From Nephrocerus scutellatus (lineage: Eukaryota > Arthropoda > Insecta > Diptera > Pipunculidae): a DNA stretch of 64,000 nucleotides. The number at the start of each line of letters is the position of its first letter. Position 1 is the stretch's first letter. The stretch is taken from assembly GCA_947095585.1 (NCBI GenBank), contig OX352761.1, positions 23,837,777 through 23,901,776 of the forward strand, written 5' to 3'. The notes under the pieces are model-generated. The model ran no database searches. It had not been told where the DNA came from and saw only the letters and a program-made list of their open reading frames with translations. This document shows, piece after piece, positions 1 through 11,558 of this stretch. A program made the position numbers and the translations under genes.

Positions 1-54
1 AGGTCCTAGGACCCACAAGGGGATATAGGACATAAGTAAGTAAGTAATAGTCAA
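1..54 (+). mobile_element. 3' tail of an RTE-like LINE (family C)
   Basis: The first ~40 bases match the 3' end of the family C LINE near 61926-61961 (shared CCTAGGACCCACAAGGGGA, then ATAGGACAT). Only the tail is inside the window; the body would lie to the left. It is followed by a GTAA-type short repeat, a usual kind of LINE tail. Confidence 0.6.
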
Positions 55-470
55 CGATTGGTCTTGTGCCTTGTTGCTGGTAAGAGCAAAGGCAAGCCGC
101 AACGGGAAATCGTTGGAAATCATCGGTATGCGTTAAATCAGTACGTCTTCGCCTGTGAATTTGCCACCAACGATTGTTGCCTCGATTAAATTCGGTGATA
201 ATTTTTTGATGGTCAATCTGTTTCCGTTGCACAACTTTGGTGCGTTTAAGTGGCGAATTAGCATTACCGGTGATCCAACCTTAAATGTTAATACGTACGG
301 TGGCATTCCGGGTGGTTCCAATGAATTCAAAAATTCAGTCGGATAGGGCTTGTTCTTCGTCCATTACTGTGTCGATTGATTGTATTTGACTGTTGGCAGT
401 TTCAATTGCATTTGCTCATTGACACTGATGTAATGTCCTTCTTCCATGTAAAAGTGTAATTCTAAGTTGT
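55..470 (-). pseudogene. Helitron Pif1-like helicase remnant
   Basis: Read on the minus strand this encodes the C-terminal part of a Pif1-like helicase of the type carried by Helitron transposons. The run [20 protein letters not shown], then a segment with [12 protein letters not shown], then IEATIVGG and GEDVLI, matches the family pattern of a PPG-P-H/Y-L core, a VG-P-MLLRN-like motif and LCNGTRL. Downstream the frame continues into RIPMISNDFPLRLAFALTSN, the expected motif near helicase motif VI. The 5' side is broken by a stop near 345. No rolling-circle Rep domain or Helitron terminus was found. An autonomous Helitron therefore once lay here, but this fragment is dead. Confidence 0.72.
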
Positions 471-1004
471 TGTGCGGAGCTTAACACCATTTTAAATGAC
501 TTTTTTTAATTACAAAAATACTTTCGTTACAAGATGCCATTAATTTACCATATTACCGCATACTGTAGGTAATATGTGGGAATTGTAGGAAAACTTTTCC
601 ACAATCCAAGTATCTTTAATCATTTGTATTACGAGTACTATCGACATATGTCTCTAATACAGATACATTGTGCAGTCGCTGTAATATTCCATGTCTACCA
701 AATTCCTGAGCGTCATATCTGCAACAAATGTAGGTCGGCTGAATCATCGTACGGGAGATTGTCTAATAGGATGATAGCTGCTAGCCGATAAATAGGCGAG
801 CTGAGTCAGCGCAAGTTGGTGTTAGTTTCAAAGTTTGACACCAGTTGACGCCGTCATGGGTGTGTGCTGTATGCAGCGTCGGATTACTGCTGAACGGACG
901 GCTGAAGCTATAGACATGGTATCGGCTGCTAAAGGCATTGCTTGTGTGGGATATGCAGGTGATAGAAAAAACGGGAGAAGAGTTATATTTTGAAAATTTA
1001 ACTG
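471..1004. other. no gene seen
   Basis: AT-rich sequence between the helicase remnant and a SINE. The short open frames overlap and have no recognisable motifs. Confidence 0.5.
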
Positions 1005-1135
1005 TTCGGGCGTCGTGGTTAAGTTCATGGATTTCGGAGCAGGGGATTCGTAGTTTGAATTCCAGAAAACACCAAAAGTATTTTTCACGGTCCCACCTCT
1101 CGCGAATGTCTGACAAACGTCCGACTTCCTGATAA
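1005..1135 (+). mobile_element. tRNA-derived SINE, 3'-truncated copy
   Basis: Diverged copy of the SINE that is best preserved at 31738-32025. The head reads GGGCGTCGTGGTTAAGTTCA, then a degenerate B box, then the diagnostic body CACCAAAAGTATTTTTCACG and CCCACCTCTCGCGAATG. The 3' half is missing. Confidence 0.65.
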
Positions 1136-1219
1136 GGATTTGCAAGGGTAACAGCCCTACAAACTGACTTGAGTGCAGAGGCCTCTGAATTCAATTCTAA
1201 CCGGCTTCTAATATGAATT

Positions 1220-2830
1220 CAATAAGCCTCTCCATGGTTTTGAGGACGAATGATGTTAGACTTATATACTATACTAGGCCTATTGCCTGGTTTTGGGATA
1301 AATATCACATTTACCTCTCTCCAGATAATAGGAATATACCCCCAGTTGTAGCTGGCTCTAAATAAAGCAATCATACCCGGTAGGATGAGATCTATCGCCT
1401 TCTGTAGAAGAGCTGGAAGCTTTAAAAGGTTGGAAAGAGCCTACTGCGCATTTAACTTTATCCGGACTGAAGATTTTACCGGATAAACTATTTATTCCAA
1501 GGCCTAGCTTCTCGCGACCATTTGTGTTGCGCATTTATATTTTTGGACACAAAATAGAAGGGACCTACAGTTTAAGGCCGGATCCGAACGGCGAACTGAG
1601 AAGCTTTCCGTGACAAGTTATTACTCTCGGAACGTTTGTCACCCATTCGCGAGAGGTGGGACACCGTGAAAAATACATTTGGTGTTACTGGGATTTGAAC
1701 CACGAACCTCCTGTTCAGTAGCCACGCGCATTTTCACTGACCAACGGCACCTCCTATTAATACATACCCTTTGGTCAAATATGTTCGTGTACGTGTATGG
1801 TAAACGGGTAGACGAACCTGGGAAATGAGCCTGGAGTAGGGTTCTGATTGTATCCTCACGGTCTGACGTGTAGGTGCCATCAGACTTTTTTAATAAACCT
1901 ACACATGTCTTATCCTTAGCTAGTGCCTTGTGGATTGGAGCCGCTACTGGCATTTCAACAATGTTTTCGGAGCGTTTCCTCCACGTGACACGTTTCGGAT
2001 CGCCTTAATTCAGAGTTGTACTCTGTAATGGCGAACCTATATTCGACCCAACTCTTCGTGTGTTTATCCGCGTTTAAGAGTATTCTAACTCTCTTCCTAA
2101 GCTTAGCCAGTTGGTCGTTCCACCAGGGAACCTTACATTTACACAAACTGGCTTTACGGACACAACTGTCATGATATAAAGTAAGTAGCAGATCCTTTAA
2201 CTGGTACGCTCATCAAGATCCCCTTTGGACTCTATCGACGTGACAAGCATATCCAATTTAGAGAGGACTTGCCCCGATACAGATTCAAGTCCGTAGACTT
2301 AGGATCGTATCTATAAAAAGCATGCGTCAGTGCCGGGAATGTCTGATGGTCTGAAAGCTAGGCTTCGTCAGACACATGACAGTTTTCAACAATATCGGAG
2401 ATAAATTTACTGGCGAGTTTGAGGTCAAGGTCCTCTTCTCGCATTTATAAAGGTAGGTTTAGAGCCCTTATTTAGGATCTCTACATTATTACTAATAAGA
2501 TATTCTAAAAGACAAAAGGCCCTTGGCGCTAACTGCCCGCTTTTAAAAATCAACTTACTTGCCTGATTCCGTTGACCTCTAATAAGTCCGCTTATAACCC
2601 AAGGCTCTTGGACGAGACCAAAGGTTATATTATCCTCGGCAAACCGCTTGCTGAAGGTAGCGGATACAGGTTCGCCTGGTCAAAGGCGCTGCTGGTCGAA
2701 GAAACTGGTTGAGGGACCTGCTTCTTTGTCTTGATTCCGGACCCACTGTGATCAGCATGCTCTTCGGCACTGGTTGGCCGTCGAGAGCTCACCAGCTTCT
2801 GGTAATACAACGGGTTACTCAACAGCATCT
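1220..2830 (-). pseudogene. LOA/R1-like LINE (family F), endonuclease and start of RT
   Basis: On the minus strand this is the 5' half of a LINE second ORF. An N-terminal linker is followed by an endonuclease part (LVQEPW near 2610, INARREDLDLKLA near 2430, SDH near 2350), a linker with PWWNDQLAKLRKRVRILLN (about 2085-2130) typical of R1/LOA/Jockey LINEs, and then the first RT block (ILPGMIALFRASYNWGYIP, VIFIPKPGNRP near 1300-1390). Several frameshifts and stops make it inactive. A SINE is inserted between the linker and the RT block. The catalytic RT motifs are not present. Confidence 0.72.
1497..1753 (-). mobile_element. tRNA-derived SINE nested in LINE F
   Basis: Minus-strand copy of the same SINE. 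The tRNA-like head has an A-box-like GTTGGTCAGTG and a B box GGTTCAAATCC, followed by the body with CACGGTGTCCCACCTCTCGCG and the tail CGGATCCGGCCTTAAACTG. LINE F coding sequence lies on both sides, so the SINE arrived after the LINE. Confidence 0.8.
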
Positions 2831-3448
2831 CATAAATTTTATTTATATTCTCTATTATTAACCATGAGAAACCGGAAAAAAGGGCACCCCTGTCAGAGCC
2901 CGGTCTGCCATGGGAGGGCTTGTTAAAATCGGAAGTTCACCAGGTATTCGGAGTCCGCTAACTAGCGACTAAGCTCCTTCTAAGCTATGCATCCATCGGC
3001 ATACGCTGTGTGTAAAAACAAGTGTAACAAAAATGTCATAAACATAAATGTTAATAAAACGTTTATGATGCGGCTGGCCGGGAGGGAACTACTGGATCAT
3101 CTCCCTGAGGGACAAGTAGGAAACTTTCTTGAAATATTGGGTAGTAGTAGTTGGTAGTTTTAACGTTCTTCTTAAAAAAATTTAAATGTGCTATTAATGA
3201 AGCGAGGAAGCGACTGATCCCAACCGAAACGGTTGTTTTTCTTTATTTTTTCACCTCACAACGATCATCCCGACACATCAGCTTCAATTTAAAAACAGCT
3301 GGTAAGTTGATTGGTAAAATGGCAAGACCGAACGAGATAGATAGAGTGTCCAATCGCACTTTCGCAGTCGAACAGCAAAATGATTAGAAGTTTACGTAAT
3401 AAAATCGGCTTTTTGTTAAATCTCCTCTGCTGTAGTTAGGAAAACAAA
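2831..3448. other. 5' flank of SDR gene 1
   Basis: Contains remnants of the 5' leader of LINE F and the presumed promoter and 5' UTR of the dehydrogenase gene. No clear TATA box or other site could be assigned. Confidence 0.4.
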
Positions 3449-4216
3449 ATGAATTTCGCCGGAAAAGTTGTCCTTATCACTGGAGCTTCATCGGGAATCG
3501 GAGCTGCTGCTGCTGAGCACTTTGCTAGGCTTGGCGCCACTCTAACACTCACAGGACGCAACGTAGAAAATCTAAATAAAGTTGCAAAGAGGCATACATC
3601 AAATTCGGAACCACCACTTGTGATTGCTGGCGATATAACCAAGGAGGAAGATAATGTCCATTTAATTACAAGGACTATAGAGAAATTCGGTAAGCTAGAT
3701 GTGCTCGTCAATAATGCTGGAATTATTGAAAACGGAACTATCGAAAACACCAGCATGGAGCAATACGATCGTGTAATGAACACAAATCTCCGATCGATGT
3801 ACCATTTGACTATTTTAGCTGTGCCACATTTGATCACGACAAAAGGAAACATTGTTAACGTCTCGAGTGTAAATGGAATACGTTCGTTTCCCGGCGTACT
3901 GGCTTACAACATTTCAAAAATGGGTGTAGATCAATTCACGCGATGTGTTGCACTTGAGCTGGCTGCCAAAGGAATTCGCTGCAACTGTGTTAACCCCGGT
4001 GTTACAGTGACAAATTTACATAAACGTGGCGGTATGGATGCAGAAGCATATGAAAAATTCCTTAAGCATTCACAGACGACTCATGCTCTTGGTCGACCAG
4101 GTACTGCAGATGAAGTTGCACAGGCAATAGCTTTCCTTGCCAGCCATTTGGCCAGTTTTACAACGGGAGCTAGTATCCCTGTCGATGGAGGACGTCATGC
4201 TATGTGTCCACGTTAA
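3449..4216 (+). CDS. Short-chain dehydrogenase/reductase, paralogue 1
   Basis: An intronless 255-residue classical SDR, which uses NAD(P)(H) to oxidise or reduce a small alcohol or ketone; the substrate is unknown. Visible motifs are the cofactor loop TGASSGIG (11-18), NNAG (88-91), and the catalytic triad Ser140 (NVSS), Tyr153 and Lys157 (YNISK). The PG motif (VNPGV) and the C-terminal cofactor/substrate region PVDGGRHAMCPR are also present. Length is normal for the family. The start has a good fly context (ACAAAATGA) and the protein begins right at the Rossmann strand. It has no signal peptide, so it is probably cytosolic. It is closest to the Drosophila CG12171/CG31548/CG31549 group (recall). 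A close paralogue lies at 11559-12335 on the same strand, which indicates tandem duplication later split by LINEs. Confidence 0.95.
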   Translation: MNFAGKVVLITGASSGIGAAAAEHFARLGATLTLTGRNVENLNKVAKRHTSNSEPPLVIAGDITKEEDNVHLITRTIEKFGKLDVLVNNAGIIENGTIENTSMEQYDRVMNTNLRSMYHLTILAVPHLITTKGNIVNVSSVNGIRSFPGVLAYNISKMGVDQFTRCVALELAAKGIRCNCVNPGVTVTNLHKRGGMDAEAYEKFLKHSQTTHALGRPGTADEVAQAIAFLASHLASFTTGASIPVDGGRHAMCPR

Positions 4217-4313
4217 GCGACTTTATTACATTTAATAACTAATTACATCAGAAATTGGCATTTTATAATCTATCCTGTATTCTATGCATTTATTTTGCTT
4301 TTTTACAAAAATC

Positions 4314-4319
4314 AATAAA
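4314..4319 (+). terminator. poly(A) signal of SDR gene 1
   Basis: AATAAA about 100 bases after the stop codon, followed by a TG/T-rich stretch. Confidence 0.7.
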
Positions 4320-4645
4320 CGATTCTTATCAGCTTGTTTTTGTTTTGTTTAGCTTTGAGAGGTTGTAGGTCAAGATCTGTGAATAACCATTATTACAGCA
4401 ACTACCAGAACGGCAGCAAATGGTACGAGTGAGTTCCCTTATCCCATTTCCAACTTGATTTTAAAAATACCACTACTTGTCGTCTCCTGCTGGTCCAATC
4501 ATTCCCTATTGGTTTTCAAATTATAAATTTATAGCTCCTTGCATTTACTGGTTAGAGTTTAGATTTTCTCTCGTGGTTTGGTTATGGGTCAGATTGCAAA
4601 CGTTCTTTACCAAAACTAGCTAATGTCATATTTTTTTTATTTTAG

Positions 4646-4871
4646 AAATCTGCGCTCAAGCTCAGACTTTTTCTCGAAAAAACGAACACGAAAGCCCAGA
4701 ATCTTTTGTTACGTTGTTTTGTTGCATGTGTTGTTGTTGCAGTTAATGAAAAGAGGGGCGAATCTCCCAAAATATCAATATCTGTTAGAGGGGAAATCCG
4801 ATCTACTGGAGATTGGTTTTTTGGAATAAACGAACAACTTGACAGCCAAAAAATCGATCTGCGCCAGATTT
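4646..4871. mobile_element. short MITE-like inverted repeat
   Basis: The left end AAATCTGCGCTCAAG and the right end, read in reverse complement, AAATCTGGCGCAGATCG form imperfect inverted repeats. The internal block CTCCCAAAATATCAATATCTG and the GAACAACTTGACAG segment recur in a related copy at about 19605-20075. No coding capacity. Confidence 0.45.
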
Positions 4872-5029
4872 AAAAAAAAACACGACATTAGAAAATGCTA
4901 CCCGTCGGCGATCGAGACCATGCAGGTCTCTATTGTGTATTCTATGAGCCTAGAAATCTTTTAGTCTTTTGATAAACTGTGTTATTCCTTCAACTGGAAT
5001 TTGTTGTTACTCTTTTCTTATAATTTGCG

Positions 5030-6680
5030 CACGCGAAAAGGGGTTCGCACCATTATAATGCTCGGCTATATGCTTGGCACAGCGTGGTCGTTAAGGAAAA
5101 GGAGGAGTAAAGAATTAACTTGTGTCTTGAATGCCTGTGGATCATAGTGATGTATAAAGACAGAGCTTGGCAAATCATTCCACATGTGTGTTGTACGGCT
5201 GAAGAAGGAATCACTGAACTTTCCTATACGTCCGAAGATGGGCTTAAGGGTAAACTGATGAGCATTTAGAGCGGCACGAGTATTGCTGTTGAATTCAAGG
5301 AGAGTAGGCATACAGCTGGCTATTTCTCTTGAGCACCGCTGGTAGAAGAAGCGATAAAGAAATGACAAACAGGAAACGTTCCTACGGTGTTCAAGCGAAT
5401 CTATTGATTTCGCAATATTTGCGTCACCGATAAGTTTTATCGCGCGGTTTTGTATTCTATCTAGCTGATTCTAGTAGCCAGATCAGAGGGAGCGAAATAT
5501 TTCTTGCACCGCATTTATATTTCAGCATTTTTGGCAACGGTAAATATGTGGTCGTTCCAAAGAAGCTTGTCGTTAACGCACATACTGAGTATTGCGAGTT
5601 TTTCAGTTTCCTCGATGCAAGTGCCATTCATAGATAATGGCATTGGATTTAAGATTCGCTTGGATGACAAGAGGCAGCATTGGGTTTCGGAAGCATTAAA
5701 TTCTCCTCGATTGATTTCTCCCCATTGTATTATGCTGTCTAGGTCAGCATTTAACGTGCTTACTATACGTAGTTGTTTGAGTGGAGGGACGTTCCTCAAA
5801 CTTATATGAGAAGCTGAGAGAGCTTTCATTAGCGAAAGAGTGAATTGGATTAGAAGTAATAGACAAGAGATCATTAATAAAAGTGAGAAAGATCGTCGGA
5901 GACAGAGCAGAGTCCTGAGGAACGCCAGCATTTATCTGATGTATTTTAGACTTAAAACCGTCCAAAACAACTTGAATTGAACGGTCCACAAGATAGCTTC
6001 TAATCTAATGAAGCAGTTTTTCATCGACTCCATAAGCACGCATTTTAGACAAAAGAGCTTGATGCCAAACTCTGTCAAATGCTTTTGAAATATCGGGTGC
6101 AACAGCTTTGCTTTCACCAAATTGATGCAAAGACCGGTTCCACCGTTCGGTAAGATATATCATCAAATCACCAGTAGAAGGTTGCCCACGAAATCCGTAC
6201 TGCCGGTCACTAAGGATTTCGTTGGTTTCAAGATATTTCTTGAGCTGAAAATTTATCAGCGTTTCCAAGACCCTGGAAAGAATGTATATAAGTGCTATGG
6301 GTCGGTAGGAAGAAGGAGACGACGGTTCGCCTCTTTTGGGTATGGGCTAGACAAAGGCTGTTTTTCAACTTCTCGGGAACAGTCAAGAATAATAGGATAG
6401 ATGGAAAAGCTTACGCAATGGTAATGCCAACTTGAAGGAACACCTCTTCAGAACTAATGGGGAAATGCCATATGGCCCAGCGGATTTGTGAATGTTGAGA
6501 TCGTTTAAAACTCTAGCAACTGCACGAGTACGAATAAAGATTTGCCCCATAGAGTGTTCAATACTCTGAGGTGCAGGCGGCAACGATGCACAATCTGAAA
6601 GCGTGGAGCAGCAAATAGATTGGCTTTGTCTCCAGAGTTGGCAACTGGAGTGTGCGTTGGAATTGACGACCTACCCTTAT
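5030..6680 (-). pseudogene. CR1/Jockey-like LINE (family A), copy 1
   Basis: 3' half of a non-LTR retrotransposon. Minus-strand fragments give, in order: HKSAGPYGISPLVLK (about 6500), METLINFQLKKYLETNEILS with QYGFRGQPSTGDL (6270-6170), DISKAFDRVWHQALLSKMRA (about 6060), VVLDGFKSKIHQINAGVPQD (5965, where the family has GVPQG), LTFINDLL, the decayed catalytic stretch FANESSLSFS (the family has FADD), and the C-terminal FFSRTTHMWNDLPSSV (about 5180). Frames are broken by several indels. The 3' end has the family-specific TTCGCGTGCGCAAATTATAA motif near 5020-5040. Six other copies lie in the window. Confidence 0.85.
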
Positions 6681-6869
6681 AGTTATTTTGTCAATATGGT
6701 TAATCCTTAATTATTTTATTTTATTATTAGGGCTACACAATCTAAGTGTTTTAAACCCTCTATATTTTCCCAGTAGTTATTTATGCATTTTATTGCCAGT
6801 TTTTTATTTCACTATTTATATTTGCACTATTCAATCCGTACAGAAGGCTTGGTCCTATGAATGGAGTTT

Positions 6870-8790
6870 CAGCTCCTTTCTTTGTCATTAGGGCGGCCAT
6901 CTCATTTCCAGTATGCCCTTATGCCCTGCTGGTAGGTATGCTAGTTTTTGCCAGTTTATTTAGGGCATTGTGGCATTCTATCACTGCCCTTGATTGAAAT
7001 CTATACGTGTTTAGTGCTTTTAGCTCGGCTTGACAGTCGGACATTCTGGTGAGTTCCTTTACGGATTTTACCTTTTCAAGTATACTCAGATGCCCTTTCC
7101 TTGTTTGAAGTTGTTAAGTTTGTGAAGGGATACAGCTTGTCCGGCTGCTTCTTCTTGAATGGCTATGTGTAACGGGGCTAGATTGAATAGAGATTCTAAA
7201 CATGCCGTAGGTGTTGCTCTCATTGTATTTACTAACAGCAGTGCGACCCGTAGGGATCTTTTCCGCTCCCCCTAAATAGTGCTATGGAGACAGTGCATGC
7301 CCGTCCCTATAGCACCCCCTCCATACCAATGCCTTATGAACTTAATGATATGGTATGGGTTCAGTGAATGGCGTGCAGACTCAGAGGCCACTTCAAGTCT
7401 TAATTGCTTTAGGTGCTTCTTCAGTCTACAGTATCCTGTTAGCAAACCCAAAATGATTCTTACATTACTTCTACTAAGTCCCAATATCGAGCGAGACCTC
7501 TTTGCGTCATAGTTCCCCATCATTTCTTTTGCTTGTCGTAGACCTAGGAGATTTTCCAATCTTACGGAAGCAGCTGCCCTACCCATTCTGCGTATATCCT
7601 CCCGCATTATGCGGTACCCCATGCCACAGAATGGGTCTGGCCCTACAAGCGGAGTTTCAGCCCCTTTGTTAGCGAGCATATCCGATGCTACATTGCCTTA
7701 TATGCCAGTGTGTCCTGGCACACAGTCTGTTTAGCTTCGCCTTACACTCCTCCACCAATCTTGACGTGATTCGGAATGCATCTAGGGCTATTAGCGCAGC
7801 TTAGCTGTCTGTCCGTCCGTTAAGCAGCCTACCTTGTTTAAACGTAACTTGGTTTCTTTGGATTTGCTCTCTACCACTATATGTAGTGGGAGTAGCCCAA
7901 GAATTACTTCCATACCCACCGTGGGACAGGTTCACAGGCCCGCCTTTCTCCAATACACAGACACATGCTAGTCTTTGTATTTTGTTTAGCTTTTTTTTGT
8001 TGTGCGCTGTTCTGTTTTTTTCCACCATATTTCCGACCCGTATAAAATACTGGATTTGATCATTTCGGTATATATCCAAGAAGTAATTTTTGGGTTTAGT
8101 CCCCAGGATTTACCTAGTAATTGTCTTAGGGTCCATAATGTTTTTGTAGCTTTTATGGTCACCATTTTCCCATGTGAGTTTTTTTCGAGGCTGATTCCTA
8201 GGAATTTTGTTTCCTCTTTGAGATTTACTTCTGTTTCTTTTACTTTAAGAGTTGGAATATTTATTTTCTTCCTTTTGGTGTATGGTATTATTGTGGTTTT
8301 GTTGGGCATTAGGCATAAGGACATTTTCCATGAAGTCCCCAATGGTATTTTCATGATTACCGTCATGTCGTCGGTTTCTGTTGTTGAGTTTTACCACCAC
8401 TTCGTCAAATACTATAAGCCACAGTACTGGAGAGAGTTCTTCTCCTTTGGCACTTCCTTTTACTGTTTTAATAGTTAAGTTGATGTCTCCTAAGTTTGCT
8501 GTGATTCTTCTTTGTTGTAACATGGTTTTTATCCATTTTGTTATGGTTTTATTTGCTCCTATTCTGTTTAGTGCTCTTTCAATTGAGCTATAAACAGCAT
8601 TATCGAAAGCCCCTTCTATATCCATGAGGGCCCATAGGGTTATCTCTTTCGATTCTAATACTTTTTCGTTTGTCACTTTATGTAGTGGAGCTATGGTGGA
8701 TTTCTCTTTTTGATATGCAAATGGTGGTCCCTTTCCATTTGTTCATTTCTGTAACTCTTAAGTTTTTCAAAGCAAAGTAAAAGCGGTCCT
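6870..8790 (-). pseudogene. LOA/R1-like LINE (family G), RT and RNase H
   Basis: Minus-strand remnant with an RT block (LWALMDIEGAFDNAVYSSIE at about 8630, then an eroded catalytic region), a thumb-like segment (KFLGISLEKNSHGKM, about 8200), the linker LNKIQRLACVCV (about 7970) and RNase H-associated sequence (DMLANKGAETPLVGPDPF, GLLTGYCRLKKHL at 7470-7690). Around 7262 a second, similar fragment starts (TPTACLESLFNLAPLHIAIQ, about 7190), so two related copies may be joined. Frames are interrupted throughout. Related copies are at 12640-13735 and 46850-48190. Confidence 0.78.
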
Positions 8791-9009
8791 ACAAATTAGG
8801 CCAAGTCCATACAAATTAAATGGATGTGTAAACTAATTTTTACCTTTTATTTGGTACCAATTCTTTGGTCCACCCCTATTAATTATGCCCTTTTTTAACT
8901 TTTATGGAAAGTTCGTTTTTGACTCTAACTCTGCCGAAGAGGCCCCAATTTTTTAAGATAAGAGGTATTTTTATTACTCTTAATAAAATATACTAATTAA
9001 CATCTTAAT
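8791..9009. other. no gene seen
   Basis: AT-rich spacer between two LINE remnants. Confidence 0.5.
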
Positions 9010-11290
9010 CATATTTGGCTCTACAACCGGGGTCCGGTCCTAGCCTCCCGCAAAGAGTCTCTCCACCGGTCCCGATTTCGAGCCGATGTCATCCAGTTTG
9101 GCATCCCTAAACTCTGGGCGTCCTGGTCAACGGCATCCTTCCAGCATAGGCTTGGCCGGCCTCGCTGTCGTGTTCCATAAGTCCTACCGGAAATAACTTT
9201 CCGAGCAGGATCCTCTTCGCTCATGCGAGCTAGGTGTCCTGCCCACCGGAGCCTACCTAGCTTAATTCTCTTCACGATGTCGACATCGCGGTAATGCTCG
9301 TAGATCTCATCATTATAGAGTCTCTGGAATCGTCCTTCCTACATAGTCGTGTCAGTTTATTTTGGGATGCCGAATTCTCTCATGGCTTTATAAAGTTCTA
9401 CTCTAGCTATGCTATCATAGGCGGGTTTAAAGTCTATAAAAAGATGGTGTAGTTAGTTTTGAAACTCTATACAATTTTCCATCACCTGCCTAAGGGTGTA
9501 CATCTGATTAGTTGTTGATTTGCCTGGGATAAAGCCACAGTGGTATGGACCAATGATAACTTTAGCATATGGGGCTACCTTGTCTTTAAGGATAGAGGAG
9601 AAAATCTTATACTCGGTACTCAACAACGTTATACCACGCTAACTGCTGCTTGTTGTGATATCTCCTTTCTTATGTATGGGGCACAGGATGCCTTTTCGCC
9701 AGTCTTCTGGCATCGCTTCTTCCTCCCATACTTGCACTCTTAGTTCATGAATTGCTTGGTGTATTGCGTGGCCTCCTGTTTTAATTAGCTCCGCTGGGAT
9801 GCCATCAGATCACGGGGCCTTATTATTTTTGAGCCGATTTATCGCTCTGCTAACTTCGTCTATGCTTGGTGGCGGCAGCATAGTATGTTTTTCGGTCATT
9901 GATGGAGCCTCCAATTCCTCAGTTAACTGGCCATTTAGCACCTCATGAAAGTGCTCTTCCCATCGCTTTAAGATGCCTTCAAGATCGACGATCGGATTAC
10001 CCTCTTTGTCCTTGCAGTATGTGCAACGCGGTGTACATTGCGTCATACCGCGGACTCTTTGGTAGAAATTCCGCGCCTGGTGGGCTCCTTGCTCTCTGTA
10101 CTGTTCTTGTTCACGGACGAGATTCTTCTCCCAGGCTGCTTTCTTTCGCCGGTGAACTGTTTTTTCATATTTTCTGAGCTCTTTATATCCATTTCGCGTG
10201 CCCGCGTTCTATATGATTATTACATTGCTCGGTACGCAACATTCTTACATTCAGTCGCTAGCTTACATTCGTCATCAAACCAGTCGTTCCGATCTCTACG
10301 ACTACTGCCTATGATGGAGTCAGCAGTTACTAATGGCAGTATTCTTCAGACGTGTCCATTTCTCTTCTACGCCCGACATCTCAAACCCAGGATTAACTCT
10401 CCCTGCATTTAGGGCGAGTCCTATCACATGAACGTAGTTGTTTCTGGTCTCTTCGTTGCGAAGGGCAACCGTCTTGACTCAAATCTGATTCGCGGATGCA
10501 GTCTTTCGTGATGATGCAATCCGTGCTCGGAGCACCATACCAACAAGATAGTGGTCCGAGTCGACGTTGGCACCTCGGTACGTTCGTACCATCATCAGAT
10601 TCGGGTTGTGGCGGCAGTCTATCAACATGTGGTTTATCTGGTTGCGAGTGGCTCCATCAAGAGATACCCAGGTGGCTTTATGGATATTTTTTGGATATAT
10701 TATTACTTTCTGCCATCTCTATGACTCGTTGTCCATTGTCATTAGTGTTCTCGTGTATGCTATAGGTGTCAATGTACTGTCTGAATACTGGCTCCCTACT
10801 TATTTTCGCATTCATATCCCCCAGAATGATTTTTACATCATACTGAGGGCATGCATGGAGTTCCCGTTGGACTGATTCAAAGAATTCTTCTTTTTCATCA
10901 TCTGGGGAATCCTATTATGTTTTTAAATTTGCCCCGCACGCGCAGGGTGCATAGCCGTTCATTTATTGCTTTAAAGCCGATAGCGGTGGTTTCATTCTTT
11001 TGTTGCCTAGAAACCCCTCCCCGATCACATGATATCTTGCATGACAGCTGTAATATATGTCATATTCTGATTTTTGTAAGACACCATTCCCCGTTCACCG
11101 CATCAAGAGATTTTGACAGGGTATCGGCCAGTTGCTGTGCAGCTCGGGCTCTATACAGTGAGCGTACGTTCCATGAGAAAATTCTTAAATCTTTTAGCCG
11201 TGGTCGCCGTCGTTCATCAGTGTATCCGAGGCTGATTTTGGGTTCCGTAATAATATCTTTTAGGGGCGAGGTTATTGGTTATATGGAAGC
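9010..11290 (-). pseudogene. RTE-like LINE (family B), copy 1
   Basis: Nearly full-length but decayed endonuclease/RT element, read from about 11290 down. It starts with a conserved leader (GGCGAGG...) and an endonuclease start (LRIFSWNV-like, about 11190). Next come a linker with the CTYCKDKEGNPIVDLEGILK block and RWEEHFHEVLNGQL (9950-10040), RT fragments, and the C-terminal IKLGRLRWAGHLARMSEEDP with RGRPSLCW and DRWRDSLREARTGPRL (9020-9275). The 3' tail is short. Frameshifts and an internal RT deletion make it non-functional. Other copies: 33965-35057, 37380-38440, 52400-52600, 54060-55745, 59370-59690, 61966-63552. Confidence 0.85.
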
Positions 11291-11558
11291 CTCACCAAAC
11301 AAGATTGCACAATAGTGGTTATAAGGGGATGGGTGTCTAAAAGTGCTAACCCATTAAAATCTATAATACACTTTAGCCACTCATTAGCTATTCTAGAATT
11401 ATTTTAAAACTTTCAAAAAACAATCATTAAACAAACCTAATATTTCATATTTGTAAATTGCAATACTTTTAAATTTATGGATAAAATTAATTGGAAAACT
11501 CAAGGTCAATACCTTTTGGTTGGAATTTGTTGCTAGTTTCGTTCCTTGTCCTTCTGCA
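11291..11558. promoter_or_regulatory. 5' flank of SDR gene 2
   Basis: Unique AT-rich sequence directly upstream of the second dehydrogenase. It must hold the promoter and 5' UTR, but no individual element stands out. The open frame extends upstream to an ATG at 11520. The ATG at 11559 is preferred because the conserved SDR N-terminus begins there. Confidence 0.4.

Noticed and set aside
3436..3852. 138-codon minus-strand frame opposite SDR gene 1
   Set aside because: Shadow of the SDR coding sequence.
11520..11558. upstream ATG as the start of SDR gene 2
   Set aside because: The extra 13 residues have no counterpart in the paralogue, and the Rossmann fold begins directly after the second ATG.
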